A stretch of 64,000 nt of DNA from Hetaerina americana (GCA_022747635.1 JAKTNV010000005.1:35079836-35143835); one strand, 5' to 3'; numbered from the stretch's first letter, positions 28,653-38,988 are shown. Notes: generated from the sequence alone by a model not told the origin. Numbers and translations: made by a program.

Positions 28653-28682
28653 AATTCCGGGAAATTTTTGATCAAGGTAGTA
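28653..28682 (-). repeat. Right terminal inverted repeat of mariner
   Basis: Reverse complement matches 27348-27376 with one mismatch. It directly abuts the TA target duplication at 28683-28684. Confidence 0.9.
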
Positions 28683-28684
28683 TA

Positions 28685-30089
28685 TCTTCCAGCGAGGTTG
28701 TCATGTCACACAAAATGTAGTCCATATGACACACCTGCCCTCGGGGCGGCCCGTTATGCTCACCCCTGTTAATTGATCCTATCGAGGGAGGAGGAGAGGG
28801 GCTGTTATTACCACGGGCTTCGTGAGCGCGTCCGAGAGGAGTCCAATTCACTTATCTCCGTCCGATCATTTCAAGATTTGCAATCTCACGTGAGGGGATA
28901 TAAATTCTGCCACTCGGCTTAATGACGGCCCACGAATTTGGGTGCCTCAAAGTGAATAAAAAAAATTGAAACGAAAATGCAAGAAGACGCCCACCGGATT
29001 TCATCGTAATGCTAGAGGTGACGCGGTCAATGACAACGGCCACGGAAAAGTGCTGGCAGGATGTTTTTCCTCCCGCAATTAGCCACTGTGGTAACTCAAC
29101 GGCTGCTCCCCGTCCGCACTGAGGCATGGTGAGGAGAGGAGTACGCATGTTCAACAACACGTTGAGAGAGATCGGTGAGTTGAGCAGGACTAAAGAAAAA
29201 TTGTTTTCATGTTTTTTATGTCGCTACTGTTAGCTACAATAGCGCTTTGTTTGCGGGGGGCTTTGTCAACTAATCCCCATGTGACTAAATTAATGCCATA
29301 ACAAATAAACACTAAAACTAACGAGAACACATTTTCCGCTTGCGTTCGACATTTATACCTGTACACGTATTGTGACAGGACTCCCTTATTATGCGAAAAT
29401 CTAAATTAATCATAGTTATTGGAGCAACAGGAGTGCTCTTAAGCTTGATTTTTCAGAAGATGTTCAATCTAGTTTGAATATTTGGATGCCCCAATGTTAC
29501 CCTTACACTAGGTACATTTATAGCAAAATACTTTCAAATTACAAAGGTATCAAATTGCCTTTCGATTTTCCCTGATAGGTTATATGTATGTACACAAGCT
29601 CTTAAGGTAACAATTAATAAAGAAATAAACTGTAAAGTTTTTGCGCTGTGATGATGGTTTTTACATGTATACATGGAACAAACAGTATCATGGACAATTA
29701 TTACTATATTTATGCACACTCAACTGTGAAGCTAGATCTTAGTATTTTTATCATAATCTTTTTTCTAAAAGACCAGGAAAAATGACATTACTGCTGACGT
29801 TTAAGTATATGTAAACCTTATTGTTAACTATGAAAACCTCAATTTAATTTTTGCAATAACACTTTTCCAATCAACAAATCCTAATCATCAATGATAGAAC
29901 TTTCTTACATATATTGCTTACCAAACGAAAATAAAATTACCTATTCATATCAATTATTGACTTGGCACTTTGCTATAACGCTATAAATGGCATAATATTT
30001 GAAAAAACAGAAGCATGTTTGGTTGAGCGTTTAGATACTGACCTATAAGAGTCTCAGGTTCATATGCATATTTAATTGCGAGAGAGAAA
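28685..30089. other. No recognisable gene
   Basis: The first ~480 bp (to about 29170) is moderately GC-rich and the rest is AT-rich. Frames are about 100 codons or less and have no recognisable motif. Confidence 0.5.
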
Positions 30090-31410
30090 AGATATTTAGC
30101 GACTTGCAATCGAATAAGGCTGTGGAGATAGATAACATCGCTTCACAACTATTTAAAGGTCTAGAAAATCGCAGAGGGAAGAGGTTTTATGGATTAATTT
30201 GTAGCGTTTATGAGGGAGGCATTTGTCCGGGAAATTTCGTCAGATCAGTGTTAGTTCCAATTCCAAAAAAGGTAAAGGTATCCATATGGGAAGGCTATAC
30301 AACAATAATTGTGAGTTCGTACAACTTAAGTGCTACTACAGGTCGTCAACAGGAGGATAGAGAGGAGACCACATTATTAATTTGGGAATGACCATGTTTT
30401 GTCCAAAAAGGGGAGAGGCACGCGTGATCCCAATGAGGTCAGTAAAACAGAGGAACACTGAAATCAACTAGGACATTTTCGTTTAGTTCGCGGATTTAGA
30501 GAAAGCGTTGGATAGAGTGAATTGGCACAATGAATGAATATAATGACAATAATAGGAGCATATTAGAGCCATAGGAAAATTACCGCTACCGGTACTTTTC
30601 TCAGACTGCTCAGGTGGGCGTAGTGGAAGGAGAGTTGGGCTGGCGAATTTTAGGCAGGAGAGTAAGATAGAAATGTTCACTATAACCTTTCTCCGCAATA
30701 TATAGGCAGATATAATGATAGGGGAGAAATGAGGATGGCTGGAGGCAGGGGTAAAAGTAGCTAGAGAATCCATCAAATCAGTTAGATTTACGGATGATCA
30801 CTCTTTAGATAACCAGTTAACCAATGGGTGACAATTAGTTCTGAGCGCATGAGAAAATCAGAGCGAAAGCTACGAGATGATAATCAAAGTAAACTAAGGA
30901 ACGGTTATGTGTTCTTTGGAAAATTGGAAGTCTTAGTTTGTGTATTAGTTGTATAGTCAAAGTTCTAGTGTAGTATAGTCAAGTTATTGTGTAGATTAAA
31001 ATAGCAGGGTGAAAACTAGATCAGGTGAAGTGATTTTCCTATCATGACAGTGATACGACGAAGATTGTCAAAGCAGTACGGAAATAAGGAAAATAATTGA
31101 GTTAGGTGAATAAACTTTGCCACAAGGAGAGAATTTATGGCAGGGACATTGAGTAAGGATGTTAAGAAAAAGTCTCGTTAAATCTTTTGATTTGGAGCGT
31201 GCTTTTGCATGGCGCGGAAACATGGTCATTGAAAGAATGAGAAGCGTGGAATTGGAGGATTTTGAAGGGCTGCTGCGGATAAAGGTGGAAAAGTTGAAAT
31301 GGAAAGAAAGGTAAACAAACGAGAAAGTATTGGACATAGTAAGGGAGTGGCAATTAAATTTATCGTTTTCAGTCAGCGTCCATCCTAAACCTACAAAAAG
31401 GTAGAATGCC
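30090..31410 (+). pseudogene. Decayed non-LTR retrotransposon (LINE) reverse-transcriptase remnant
   Basis: Reading across frames on the plus strand gives successive pieces of a LINE reverse transcriptase. About 30104-30340 reads NKAVEIDNIASQLFKGLE, then GGICPGNFVRSVLVPIPKK, matching the fingers motif NKAPGxDxIPxELxK ... PxxxxxxxxxPIPKK. About 30465-30530 reads FADLEKALDRVNWH, the AFD(R/K)V motif region, with the first catalytic Asp visible only through substitutions. About 31195-31370 gives HGAETWSLKE and NEKVLDIVREW, typical of the C-terminal end. Stops and frameshifts separate all blocks, and the YADD box is not readable. The 5' endonuclease part is absent, consistent with 5' truncation. 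The clade cannot be assigned by eye. It cannot encode an active enzyme. Confidence 0.72.
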
Positions 31411-32690
31411 AATAAGAATACGTGTAATACAAGTAATACTTGTATACAGTATGTTATGCATAAAGGTTATTTGTTGAAATACAAAATATCTTTAACATTA
31501 TATATAAAAAATACTCCTACATACAGAGCAAATAAAGTCAGAATAAATGTATAGAATAATGTAAACTAGCGCGAAGGACATGTGGTAATTCATGTGTAAC
31601 TTCTAATTTAACCTATGGCAAAAGAGACCTAAGTGTCACGACTATTAATGAGCACCTCCCGAGAAGTTTGGTTTATCGGTTGGACCTAAGTCATATAAAC
31701 TGACTGTACAATACTTATTTCATATTCTTTGTTTATACTTCAAGTTATATACTTCGTATCATACATTTGTCTAAATGGAGAAAGATGTGTCGCCAAAAAA
31801 ATAGACTAAACCAAGGTACATTTGCTAAGAAAAAATAATGAATTTGGATTGAACGGATAGTCTTATAATAATAAAAAAACGAAATTATTCGCAAATGATG
31901 TCTAGCAATTATGTTTGTGATTATAGGAGGTACAATATTACTTTAACAACTAATAAACTTTAAAGATACAATATTACTTTAACAACTAATTTCGAAAACT
32001 ATTTTTCCGTTTTTGATGCTCTTTCCATTTGCCAAAATGAACTTCTATCGAAATTACATCTTAGTTGTACATTTTCACCTGGTTTTCGAATCATAATTTC
32101 GTGGAGTAATCTCGATGAACTTGCATGCACCAAACAGATGGAAAGTCCCATAAAAGATAAAGTGTACCCCACCGGAGAAAGAGAAGCAAGGTGAAATTTG
32201 ATGGCGATAATGATATTTACGGCAACTTAAGGTCAAACTTAATTGCTTAAAAAATTATTAAAAATTGGACCATGAAGATTCATCGTTCCCAAAGACATAC
32301 TTAAACCGTAAGCAGTCGAGAGAACTGTTTGTGGTCATATGAGTGCGAAATGCAATTACGGGCTACCGAAGCTGGGTCAAAAGCTTATTCCCGCTGAGTA
32401 CGCTCCCAAGATCAACGTAGGGGCCAACAAAACTTTTTATTTCCCGATTGAGATTAACGGAGAGCATTAAGGATCCGCTGCAGTCATCTGGTTTCCTCCA
32501 TTTTCACCAATATTAACCTTCCACTGTTTCCAATTCTGGCCCTTCGCCACTGACCTCCTCCTCTCACTTCCCTTAAAGATTTCACCCCACTTTCGCACTA
32601 CCCTACTTCTAACAAAAACCCTTAAAAAACTATCAATTTCTCGATAAATGGCGCCCCCTGGTAAATGATTTTCCCTATAAATACATTTTT
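31411..32690. other. No recognisable gene; AT-rich DNA
   Basis: AT-rich sequence downstream of the LINE remnant. Apart from a short tandem repeat near 31.95 kb I see no element or coding signal. Confidence 0.5.
31931..31990. repeat. Short direct repeat, 24 bp at 36-bp spacing
   Basis: The 24-bp segment starting TACAATATTACTTTAAC occurs at 31931-31954 and again exactly at 31967-31990, separated by 12 bp. A small replication-slippage type duplication. Confidence 0.85.
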
Positions 32691-33310
32691 CATTCTCCTA
32701 GCTTAATTCTTAACCTCCCCTCTTCCACACACGGTCCGTCGACCAGGGAGACCGGCGGAGCCGCTTTGAGGAGATGGCGGCAGTTTTCGTGATTCTGATG
32801 CGAACGAGGAATGTTTTCAGGAAGGAATAGTGGTTTTTGAGGAGGGTGTGGGTGGTTCCTCGCTCAAGGGACGGCGGATGTGGATAAAAAGAGGGGGAAA
32901 CTTGGGGGGGGGGAGGGAACAGGAACACGAAACATGGGTAGGACGCTATTTTTCCCCAATATTTCTCGCCCTTTCGCTCCCCTTCGCCCTCTCGCTCTTT
33001 CCCTCGCTTGTCGTTCCTTTTCCGGGATCGTTTCGGTCGGCCTGGTGGCCGGTGGTATCATTCCCTTGCCGAATTCCCAGGCGTAATTCCCAGGGGAGGC
33101 AGTATTTCTGATGGCGTTGCAGTCCCTTATCTGAGTGCCATGTGGTGGCCCCTTTGAGTGCAATAAGACGTCCGTTCGATGGGACGACGGGCTATTGAGG
33201 CACTGGCGACTTTCTTTAGAAGTAGGTCAGGGCCGAAGACGGGTTTCTCACCACCAGCCACCCCCCTCATCCTCCTCATTATCACCTCTCCTCGACTCTT
33301 AATGTTGCGC
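32691..33310. other. GC-rich island, no credible gene
   Basis: CpG-rich block with a G-run near 32905-32917 and C/T-rich sequence beyond it. Several frames of 70-100 codons overlap on both strands, each Pro/Arg/Gly/Ser-rich, so none is called. Confidence 0.4.
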
Positions 33311-33723
33311 GTCTTTTGGAAAAAAAATTCACTTAACATATTAACGAATTTCATTCGCTTGTCCTATGTCGTAAAAGAAGCACAATAGAACTGGAAGAGT
33401 GAATTGTGGGTAGCTAATTGCAAAAGAGTGAATGCACAAGGTTTTCATTTCATGATAATTTAACCCGCTTATTTATGTCGAATTAGTTTTTTTATTGACA
33501 TCTGTACACCATATTTCTATCCTGAGAGAAGTAAAACTTAGTATTGCTTAGAAATGATTGATTATGGAAATGGAAACCGAAAATTAAATATTTCCATTTT
33601 AGGTTTAGGAGTAAAAACTAATAAAAAAATTTCATAAACTGACGAAGAAAAAAAAAGTCCAAGTGGAGAACAGTTTCAGCGCTAATCAATCCTGCAAGGC
33701 TTTTTAGGACCAAAATAATGGTC
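33311..33723. other. No recognisable gene
   Basis: AT-rich DNA leading to the family-A SINE. No motif seen. Confidence 0.5.
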
Positions 33724-34047
33724 TTGGATTCGCGGTAGTCTAGGGGTAGAGCGTTGGACTACCGACCAAACGCCCGGGTTCGATTCCCGAGCACGTCTCT
33801 CTAGACACCCTCAGCTCAACCCAATCTTTGTAATTTTTCTGGTACGAGATAATCTTGGGAAACTATTGCCGGCACAGGGAATAGAACTGGCCCCCCTACC
33901 CTGGTGTGTGACTTTCATACGCCGTCGACCTTAATACTAAAAATAATACTGGGTGACCATCACCTACCAAACCAGCCTTCGGGTTGATTACTGTATTTAT
34001 GGCAGTGGTTATGGAAACCTAAGGGTTTTACATTAAAAAAAATATAA
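33724..34047 (+). mobile_element. tRNA-derived SINE, family A, near-complete copy
   Basis: The 5' part is a tRNA-like head with an A box TAGTCTAGGGG at 33736-33746 and a B box GGTTCGATTCC at 33777-33787, spaced as in RNA polymerase III promoters. An acceptor stem closing the head cannot be formed, so this is a SINE head and not a tRNA gene. The body, about 33800-34015, recurs elsewhere in the window: bases 33841-34010 align with 62930-63065 (same strand), and the tail part aligns with 46993-47100 (opposite strand). The 3' end is A-rich (about 34031-34043). I could not fix an unambiguous target duplication. It encodes no protein and would rely on LINE machinery. Confidence 0.75.
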
Positions 34048-36419
34048 TTAAGTGATTCTAGGAATTATGGTGCGGATGAGGAAATTTTCGGAATGAAGCA
34101 AATCGTTAATGAAATTACTGTATATTGTCTTACTTGGTACTGAAGTAGTGATTGTTGATGATTGGCATTGATATAAATACGGAACGGAGACCATGTGGCA
34201 ATTATCTGCATGATGGTTAGTCCACGGTGGTTATAGGTGAAGTTTCATCCACGCGAAATCTTGGTAGGCGCCAGAATCGTGTTCATGCCTCGCAAATCAA
34301 ATTCTAGCCCTCTGAGTTGCAAACTCAAAAATGTAACATCTAACCACTTCACTCCGTCCGTTCGTTCTTATCAGAAGAAGATCGCTAACTAGTTCCTATT
34401 TGAGTTACTAAGTAATCTCCATATTAGAAATAAGGCACGAAGACGTCAAGTTTTGGGAGACTTAGAAATTCTTTAGTTTGTAAAAGTATAGTTTTTATAG
34501 TCGTGGCAACATAGCCCACATTGGCTATTGGTTGTGGCACAAGTCCTCATTGGAAGCAAGAACTTTCTAAATAATTTCATTGTGCCTGTGTTTCTCTTTC
34601 TATACTTCATCTACAGACTCCCATTATTTTTAATGTTCATACAGGTACACTTCGATATTCCACTGAATAAATGCAGTGTTTAATTAGATATTTAACTCTT
34701 GCTAATTACTCTCAAACTTACGGCGTATTTTCCAAATCAACTCGAGACTATTCAGTTTTCCAAGACTTAATATATGTACGTATGTGCCCTTAAAATACTT
34801 TTTAAAAAATCGCAGCTCATAATAGTGTCTCTTTCTTTGAGCATCGGAACTTAGGTAAATTATATCTGTGAGTGGTAAGTCGATGTAGGTTCCTCTCTTT
34901 GATTTCCATTTTCGAGAGATCAATGAAGAAATATCGGAGTGGAGCGTTGCCCGTTTACCCCCTTCCCCAATTGTGGCAAAACTCAGCTTTTCGTTCCAAT
35001 CTGCAATCATACTGGATTACTACGCGGCCCTCATATCCTCACCTTACCCAGGCCCGATCTTTATTATCCCTAGAGGCGCACTCCTACACCACGTCAACCG
35101 TCCTTCGACTCCTCCATCCCACCCCTCGCCCACCCAAAATCCCACAGGCTCGACCGCGGCGTCTCCCTCTCTCCCTTCGGATTGGATGCCTTAACGTACT
35201 ACCGGCTTCGCTCCGCTTTGTTCTCGGGAACCATTAGCCACAGCAAGACCGGGAAATGCTTCCATCCACGAATAAATACCACCGCGCGTCGTTGTGTGTG
35301 TGTGTGAGTGTGAGCTTCTTTTTTCTAAAATTCTTGTCCGCTCCCTCGTCCAATTGGGAAAGCGGGAGGGGTGGCGTGGGGGTTGGGGGAGAATGACGAG
35401 GAAGGGGCTGCGGCGGGACCGATAGAGGGGTTGAGGAAGTTGGGGGTGGGAGGGAAGGAGCTTGGGGTGAGGTGTCATTAGTGAGATAGAAATGGGAATG
35501 GGCGAAGCCATTCGAATAAACATGTCCACAGCGCAGTACTATTTCCACCCGGCCAACAAATTAGTGAAAGGTTGGAGTGGGGAGGCTGCGACACATCGGG
35601 GAGGGCTGGGATGAAGGGGGAATTTCCTGGTTGTTAGATGGGAGGGGGGTGGGGGGTAAGTGGAGGGTGACGTCAAAGTATGTATATATCTCGGGACCTC
35701 TTCTGATATTGAATCGCAAAGATGTAAGAAGATGAAACAAACTTAACGCCGTATAGCACGTTTCGATCTAGATCTAGGATATTATGGCATGGCAATTGAT
35801 TTTACGCAAAGAGTTAAGTATTTAAAAAAAATCATAAAGCCAACTGACTATTTGGTGGTGGTAATGAAATATAATTACTGCAATGATTGTCCAGGCACTA
35901 CATATGTGATCGACTTATCTCTCGACAGTTTATTTGAGAAAAAAGTGATTATCTCAAATCGCTACACTTCTTGCCTGAAATGAAACCGTATTCATTAGCT
36001 AGAAAATCGTTTCGGATTAATGTATTGCTAGGATTTATTTTGAACAGAAATCAATTGGCAACTTAATACCATTGCGAATGGTTTTCCTGGTTACAGAAGC
36101 CGTATCACTCATTTCATGTATGATAAATGTACAGGTATTTCAGATCGACTTGGAGTAAAACAATATTCCAAAATTCACGCCTGAAAAAAGGTTTTAATAT
36201 ATCAAATTAAAAGAAATAATAATTAAAGCCAGCAGAAACTTCAAAATTATAAAAAAATTAAATAAAATTTGTATGCGCGCTATTTATGTTGTTGCCGTAT
36301 GATTGTTGGATAAATGAGATTGGAGGAGGGAAAATTCGCTCAATGGAATAGGTATAAGAAAACAGATACGGGAGAGAGAAGGGTGATGATAAATCGCGCA
36401 GGTAGTGGACGAGAGGAAT
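34048..36419. other. No recognisable gene; includes a GC-rich island and a TG microsatellite
   Basis: Bases 34050-34920 and 35660-36400 are AT-rich without signals. About 34920-35660 is GC-rich: C-rich first, then strongly G-rich (35340-35480), with a TG repeat at about 35294-35312. Long frames there are compositional shadows on both strands. Confidence 0.45.
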
Positions 36420-36421
36420 TA

Positions 36422-37174
36422 CGAGGGTCATCCGGAAAGTAGTACCCGTTCGTGCCGCATGAAGTGCTGACGACGCGAGTAGCCGCTGGACGAGGTCAGA
36501 TAGCTTCAGTGGCTTGTCTGCCTTCTCTGAGCCAAGTTGCGTGACGCTAGCATTGCCTGTGTTGTTTCTGTGATTGTTTACAATGTTTAAAAAAATTGAG
36601 AACGCCGCCAGTTGTGAAGTGAGGGCAGTGATTAAATTCCTCAATGCAAGAAACGTTCGCCCATGTGATATTCATCGCCAATTAAAGGAGGTGTATGGAG
36701 ACAATGTAATGGACGAGTCGTCTGTTCGGCGGTGGTGTCGCAACTTCAACATGGGGAGGGGGAACACACACGACGATGAGCGTTCGGAGAGACCGTCTGT
36801 CATTACAGACCAACTGGTGAGCTCAGTTGACGAATTCGTGAGGAACGATCGGCGCGTCACAATTGATGACATCTGTGAGCATTTTCCCAATGTTTCTCGA
36901 ACAATTGTTCATGAAATTGTTAAACACCATCTGCATTATGCAAAAATTTGTGCAAGATGGGTCCCTCGCGTATCTCAATGAGCTGGCGGCGAAGGACTAT
37001 GCAGCAGGAATACAGAAACTTGTCACACGTTATGACAAATGCCTTAATTTGCTTGGAGATTATGTTGAGAAGTAGTTTAAAGTATCCTCTTTCAAATAAA
37101 ATTTTTTATGTTTGTTAATATTTACTTTTGTGTCTTTATTTCACGAACGGGTACTACTTTCCGGATGACCCTCG
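36422..37174 (+). mobile_element. Internally deleted mariner-like element
   Basis: The element is 753 bp, against about 1.3 kb for a full mariner. Its ends are perfect 33-bp inverted repeats (36422-36454 and 37142-37174, starting CGAGGGTCATCCGGAAAG), flanked by TA on both sides (36420-36421, 37175-37176). Inside, the transposase DNA-binding domain is joined to the last ~30 residues, with the whole catalytic core missing. Perfect ends and a clean target duplication mean it could be mobilised by a full-length relative. The ends are unrelated to those of the 27.3-kb mariner, so it belongs to another lineage. Confidence 0.92.
36583..37075 (+). pseudogene. Mariner transposase lacking its catalytic core
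   Basis: From the ATG at 36583 the frame runs about 130 codons and gives a mariner N-terminal helix-turn-helix pair. Readable landmarks are VIKFLNARNVRPCDIHRQL, SSVRRWCRNFN, the acidic linker DDERSERPS, and RRVTIDDICEHFPNVSRTIV, ending in the WVPR motif and a stop at about 36979. Immediately after, in a different frame, the family's C-terminal tail appears: AGIQKLVTRYDKCLNLLGDY, then VEK and a stop at 37075. The segment holding all three catalytic Asp residues, roughly 190 residues or 570 bp judged from family length, is absent. It cannot transpose itself. A truncated DNA-binding protein could in principle still bind the element ends, but there is no evidence that it is made. Confidence 0.88.
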
Positions 37175-37176
37175 TA

Positions 37177-37602
37177 TTAGGAAGACAGAGTTGGTGGGGA
37201 TGGTTGGGAAAGGATTTTCGAAAGGGTCTTTTGCCGCGGGAGTGGAGTGATGTAGGGCGATAGGGAATAAAGGGTGACACAGCACGGGACAGACTGTGCC
37301 TAACACGAAGAGCCCGTAAAAATTAAGTTCATTTCATACGAAAAAGGAATTGGAGCCATAAGTTTCTTGGGATCTGACTTTATTTCGAAAAGGTTGATGG
37401 GGTTGTGTGACCTGCCGCGATATTTCGATAGGATGTGGGGTCAGAAGTGGAACGATGGAAAATTAGGTCGCATTAGATATTATGAACTCCATATATTTAT
37501 CACTTTAGATTGAATGTTTTTTTTCCAAATTTTAAATTGTGACCTTTTGTCAGCCTTAATGAACTCAAACATGAAGAATCAAAGATAAGAGAGAACTTAG
37601 AT
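37177..37602. other. Spacer between mariner and Penelope insertions
   Basis: About 430 bp of AT-rich sequence with no recognisable signal; the two insertions are independent. Confidence 0.5.
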
Positions 37603-37616
37603 GATAATTTTCGTTG
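37603..37616. repeat. Target site duplication, left copy (Penelope-like)
   Basis: GATAATTTTCGTTG is repeated exactly at 38307-38320, bracketing the endonuclease-bearing insertion. Confidence 0.75.
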
Positions 37617-37670
37617 ATTTCCACATTTTTCGGGCTGCGTCCGCGTATGTCGTTTAAATGTACAACAGTT
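37616..37670 (+). repeat. 55-bp inverted terminal repeat, left arm
   Basis: Perfect reverse complement of 38218-38272. On the minus strand this is the 3' terminal repeat of the Penelope-like element. Perfect identity over 55 bp indicates a recent origin or templated copying. Confidence 0.92.
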
Positions 37671-37698
37671 TCGCCAGCTATCCTGCTGGCGTCCTCAG
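37661..37698 (-). ncRNA. Hammerhead-ribozyme-like motif in the Penelope terminal region
   Basis: On the minus strand the order is CTGAGGA (37698-37692, matching CUGANGA), one unpaired C, a 6-bp stem GCCAGC/GCTGGC with loop AGGATA, then GAAAC (37672-37668), a 4-base loop TGTT, and GTA (37663-37661, matching the NUH cleavage triplet). Hammerhead ribozymes with very short helix III are known from Penelope-like elements, in this same place after the endonuclease. Weak points: the extra C before stem II, and no convincing helix I pairing between the bases before CTGAGGA and those after GTA. It may be a decayed ribozyme. Confidence 0.4.
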
Positions 37699-37777
37699 GT
37701 CAAGGATGAAAAGAAGCTTGTTGTCTCGTCTTATATAGGAAAAATCCGGCGCCAAAACCGGGAAATTTCTTGGCCAA

Positions 37778-38230
37778 TCAGGGAACGTCCTCATATTTGC
37801 GCGGAATAATTCTTTTCCACGCACTGTGGAGTGGATATCCATCCTCTCTGTTAAAATTTTCTGGCCTTTTAACGATTTCAATGGCCTCTCTGATTATTCT
37901 CTGGAAGTATTTTCCTTCTTTCGCTATTATTTTAGCGTCGTCGAACAGAATAGAGTGTCCAGGTTCACTCCAGGCGTGCTCAGCGATGGCCGATGCTCTA
38001 AACTGTTTGGCCTTGGTTGCCCTCTGGTGTTCACTCATGCGTGTTTTCAGCGCTCTGCATGTTTCACCGATGTACCATTTGCCACATGAGCATGGCACTT
38101 GGTACACGCCTTCTGATATTAACGGTGAAATTCCATCCTTGGGTCCGGGTAGGGTGTCAGCTATCTTGGTGACGCAGTTGAATCTGGTCACCACATCTGT
38201 TGTACCACCACATCTGTAACTGTTGTACAT
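37778..38230 (-). CDS. GIY-YIG endonuclease of Penelope-like element (no reverse transcriptase)
   Basis: The frame encodes 150 aa without interruption. The GIY-YIG signature reads GVYQVPCSCGKWYIGET at residues 41-57, followed by R64 in TRMSEH, the position of the catalytic Arg, and H68. Later IIREAIEI supplies the conserved Glu region and RPENFNRE the Asn-containing end, so the nuclease core looks complete. The CSC within the signature is typical of Penelope endonucleases. In these elements this domain nicks DNA for target-primed insertion and is normally the C-terminal third of a larger reverse-transcriptase protein; here only the endonuclease is left. The ATG at 38230 lies inside the right inverted repeat, so translation from it is doubtful and the frame may be the tail of a truncated gene. 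No neighbouring reverse transcriptase was found. Confidence 0.88.
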   Translation of the reverse strand: MYNSYRCGGTTDVVTRFNCVTKIADTLPGPKDGISPLISEGVYQVPCSCGKWYIGETCRALKTRMSEHQRATKAKQFRASAIAEHAWSEPGHSILFDDAKIIAKEGKYFQRIIREAIEIVKRPENFNREDGYPLHSAWKRIIPRKYEDVP

Positions 38231-38272
38231 TTAAACGACATACGCGGACGCAGCCCGAAAAATGTGGAAATC
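38218..38272 (-). repeat. 55-bp inverted terminal repeat, right arm
   Basis: Perfect reverse complement of 37616-37670. It overlaps the first codons of the endonuclease frame. A further ~34 bp separate it from the right target duplication. Confidence 0.92.
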
Positions 38273-38306
38273 ACCTACTCATCGCCGCGGAAACCTTCGA
38301 ACGAAC

Positions 38307-38320
38307 GATAATTTTCGTTG
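38307..38320. repeat. Target site duplication, right copy (Penelope-like)
   Basis: Exact 14-bp match to 37603-37616; sets the outer limit of the insertion. Confidence 0.75.
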
Positions 38321-38988
38321 TTGATTGTAACTTATTAGTCAACTAAATTACGATAAGTTTCATGCTAATTAATATATTATTAATTTATCTTTTTTACGAT
38401 TCATTTTACAAAAAATGGCGTAAAATATACCTAAAATAAAACTACGACTTATTATCTCAAGGTTTATTAAGGCGATTGGGAGTGCTAATCTAAGTTTAAC
38501 GGTTAGAATTCATTTCAAAACATTTGTTGATATGAAAATACCGGTATAAAATAATAAAAGGATATTCTGGTTTCGAAACGAGAAATCGAGACAAAATTAA
38601 TGCTTGGCGAAGGAAATATTTGGTACTAGTTCATTTACATGATATGTTTTAAAACATGAAACATATTTTTTCAAAGTGGAGATATCTACGGCAGCACTCA
38701 TTTCAATAAGGAAATCTCAATTCAGTAAGGAAAGATATTATGCGTATTTTGTTATTTTCCATGAATCTGGTAAGGGTTTCGTTAAAACGTAAAATAATGC
38801 ATATTATGACTCATCGATTTACAATATGACAATACAGCGAAATGAGACCCTGAAGGTAGTGAAGGCCTAGAAGAGGCATTAAAGTGCCAGAGAGTCGATG
38901 AGAAAAGAAATGTAAATGTTAAATAAACCAAGAAAGGTTTATTATAACTCAGATTTTTGCGTCATTTTTAAAATAAATGCTCCTCTAT
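38321..38988. other. No recognisable gene; AT-rich DNA
   Basis: AT-rich with short purine runs. No motif or element end recognised. Confidence 0.5.

Larger units (their letters stand above)
27348..28682 (+). mobile_element. Complete mariner transposon
   Basis: This 1335-bp element has all the parts of an autonomous mariner. Its ends are inverted copies: the first 29 bases, starting TACTACCTTGATCAAAAA, match the reverse complement of the last 29 with one mismatch at position 19. TA lies on both sides (27346-27347 and 28683-28684), the target duplication of Tc1/mariner elements. The interior holds one uninterrupted transposase frame. Near-identical ends and an open frame point to recent insertion and possibly retained activity. 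Because both flanks also read TATA, the outer boundary could be shifted by 2 bp. Confidence 0.95.
37617..38306 (-). mobile_element. Compact Penelope-like element: GIY-YIG endonuclease between inverted repeats
   Basis: A 690-bp insertion bounded by a 14-bp target duplication. Read on the minus strand it has a 5' extension of about 34 bp (38306-38274), a 55-bp repeat (38272-38218), the endonuclease frame (38230-37778), about 100 bp of downstream sequence, then the same 55-bp repeat in inverted orientation (37670-37616). Penelope-like retroelements encode a reverse transcriptase followed by a GIY-YIG endonuclease, carry terminal repeats that may be inverted, show short extensions and leave variable-length target duplications. 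This copy fits that pattern except that no reverse transcriptase is present. The simplest view is a 5'-truncated copy that acquired an inverted terminal piece; a stable non-autonomous endonuclease-only family is the alternative. Confidence 0.85.

Noticed and set aside
33726..33796. A tRNA gene
   Set aside because: A and B boxes are present but no closing acceptor stem can be formed and the sequence continues into a body repeated elsewhere, so it is a SINE head.
36258..36644. 128-codon minus-strand frame across the left mariner end
   Set aside because: Runs through the terminal repeat of the deleted mariner and is antisense to its transposase start.
37770..38219. 149-codon plus-strand frame opposite the endonuclease
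   Set aside because: Antisense shadow of the GIY-YIG frame, which has clear catalytic motifs.
37616..38272. Classical DNA transposon with 55-bp terminal inverted repeats
   Set aside because: The only protein is a Penelope-type GIY-YIG nuclease, the duplication is 14 bp, and one repeat is set in from the edge by about 34 bp, fitting Penelope-like retroelements better than a cut-and-paste transposon.
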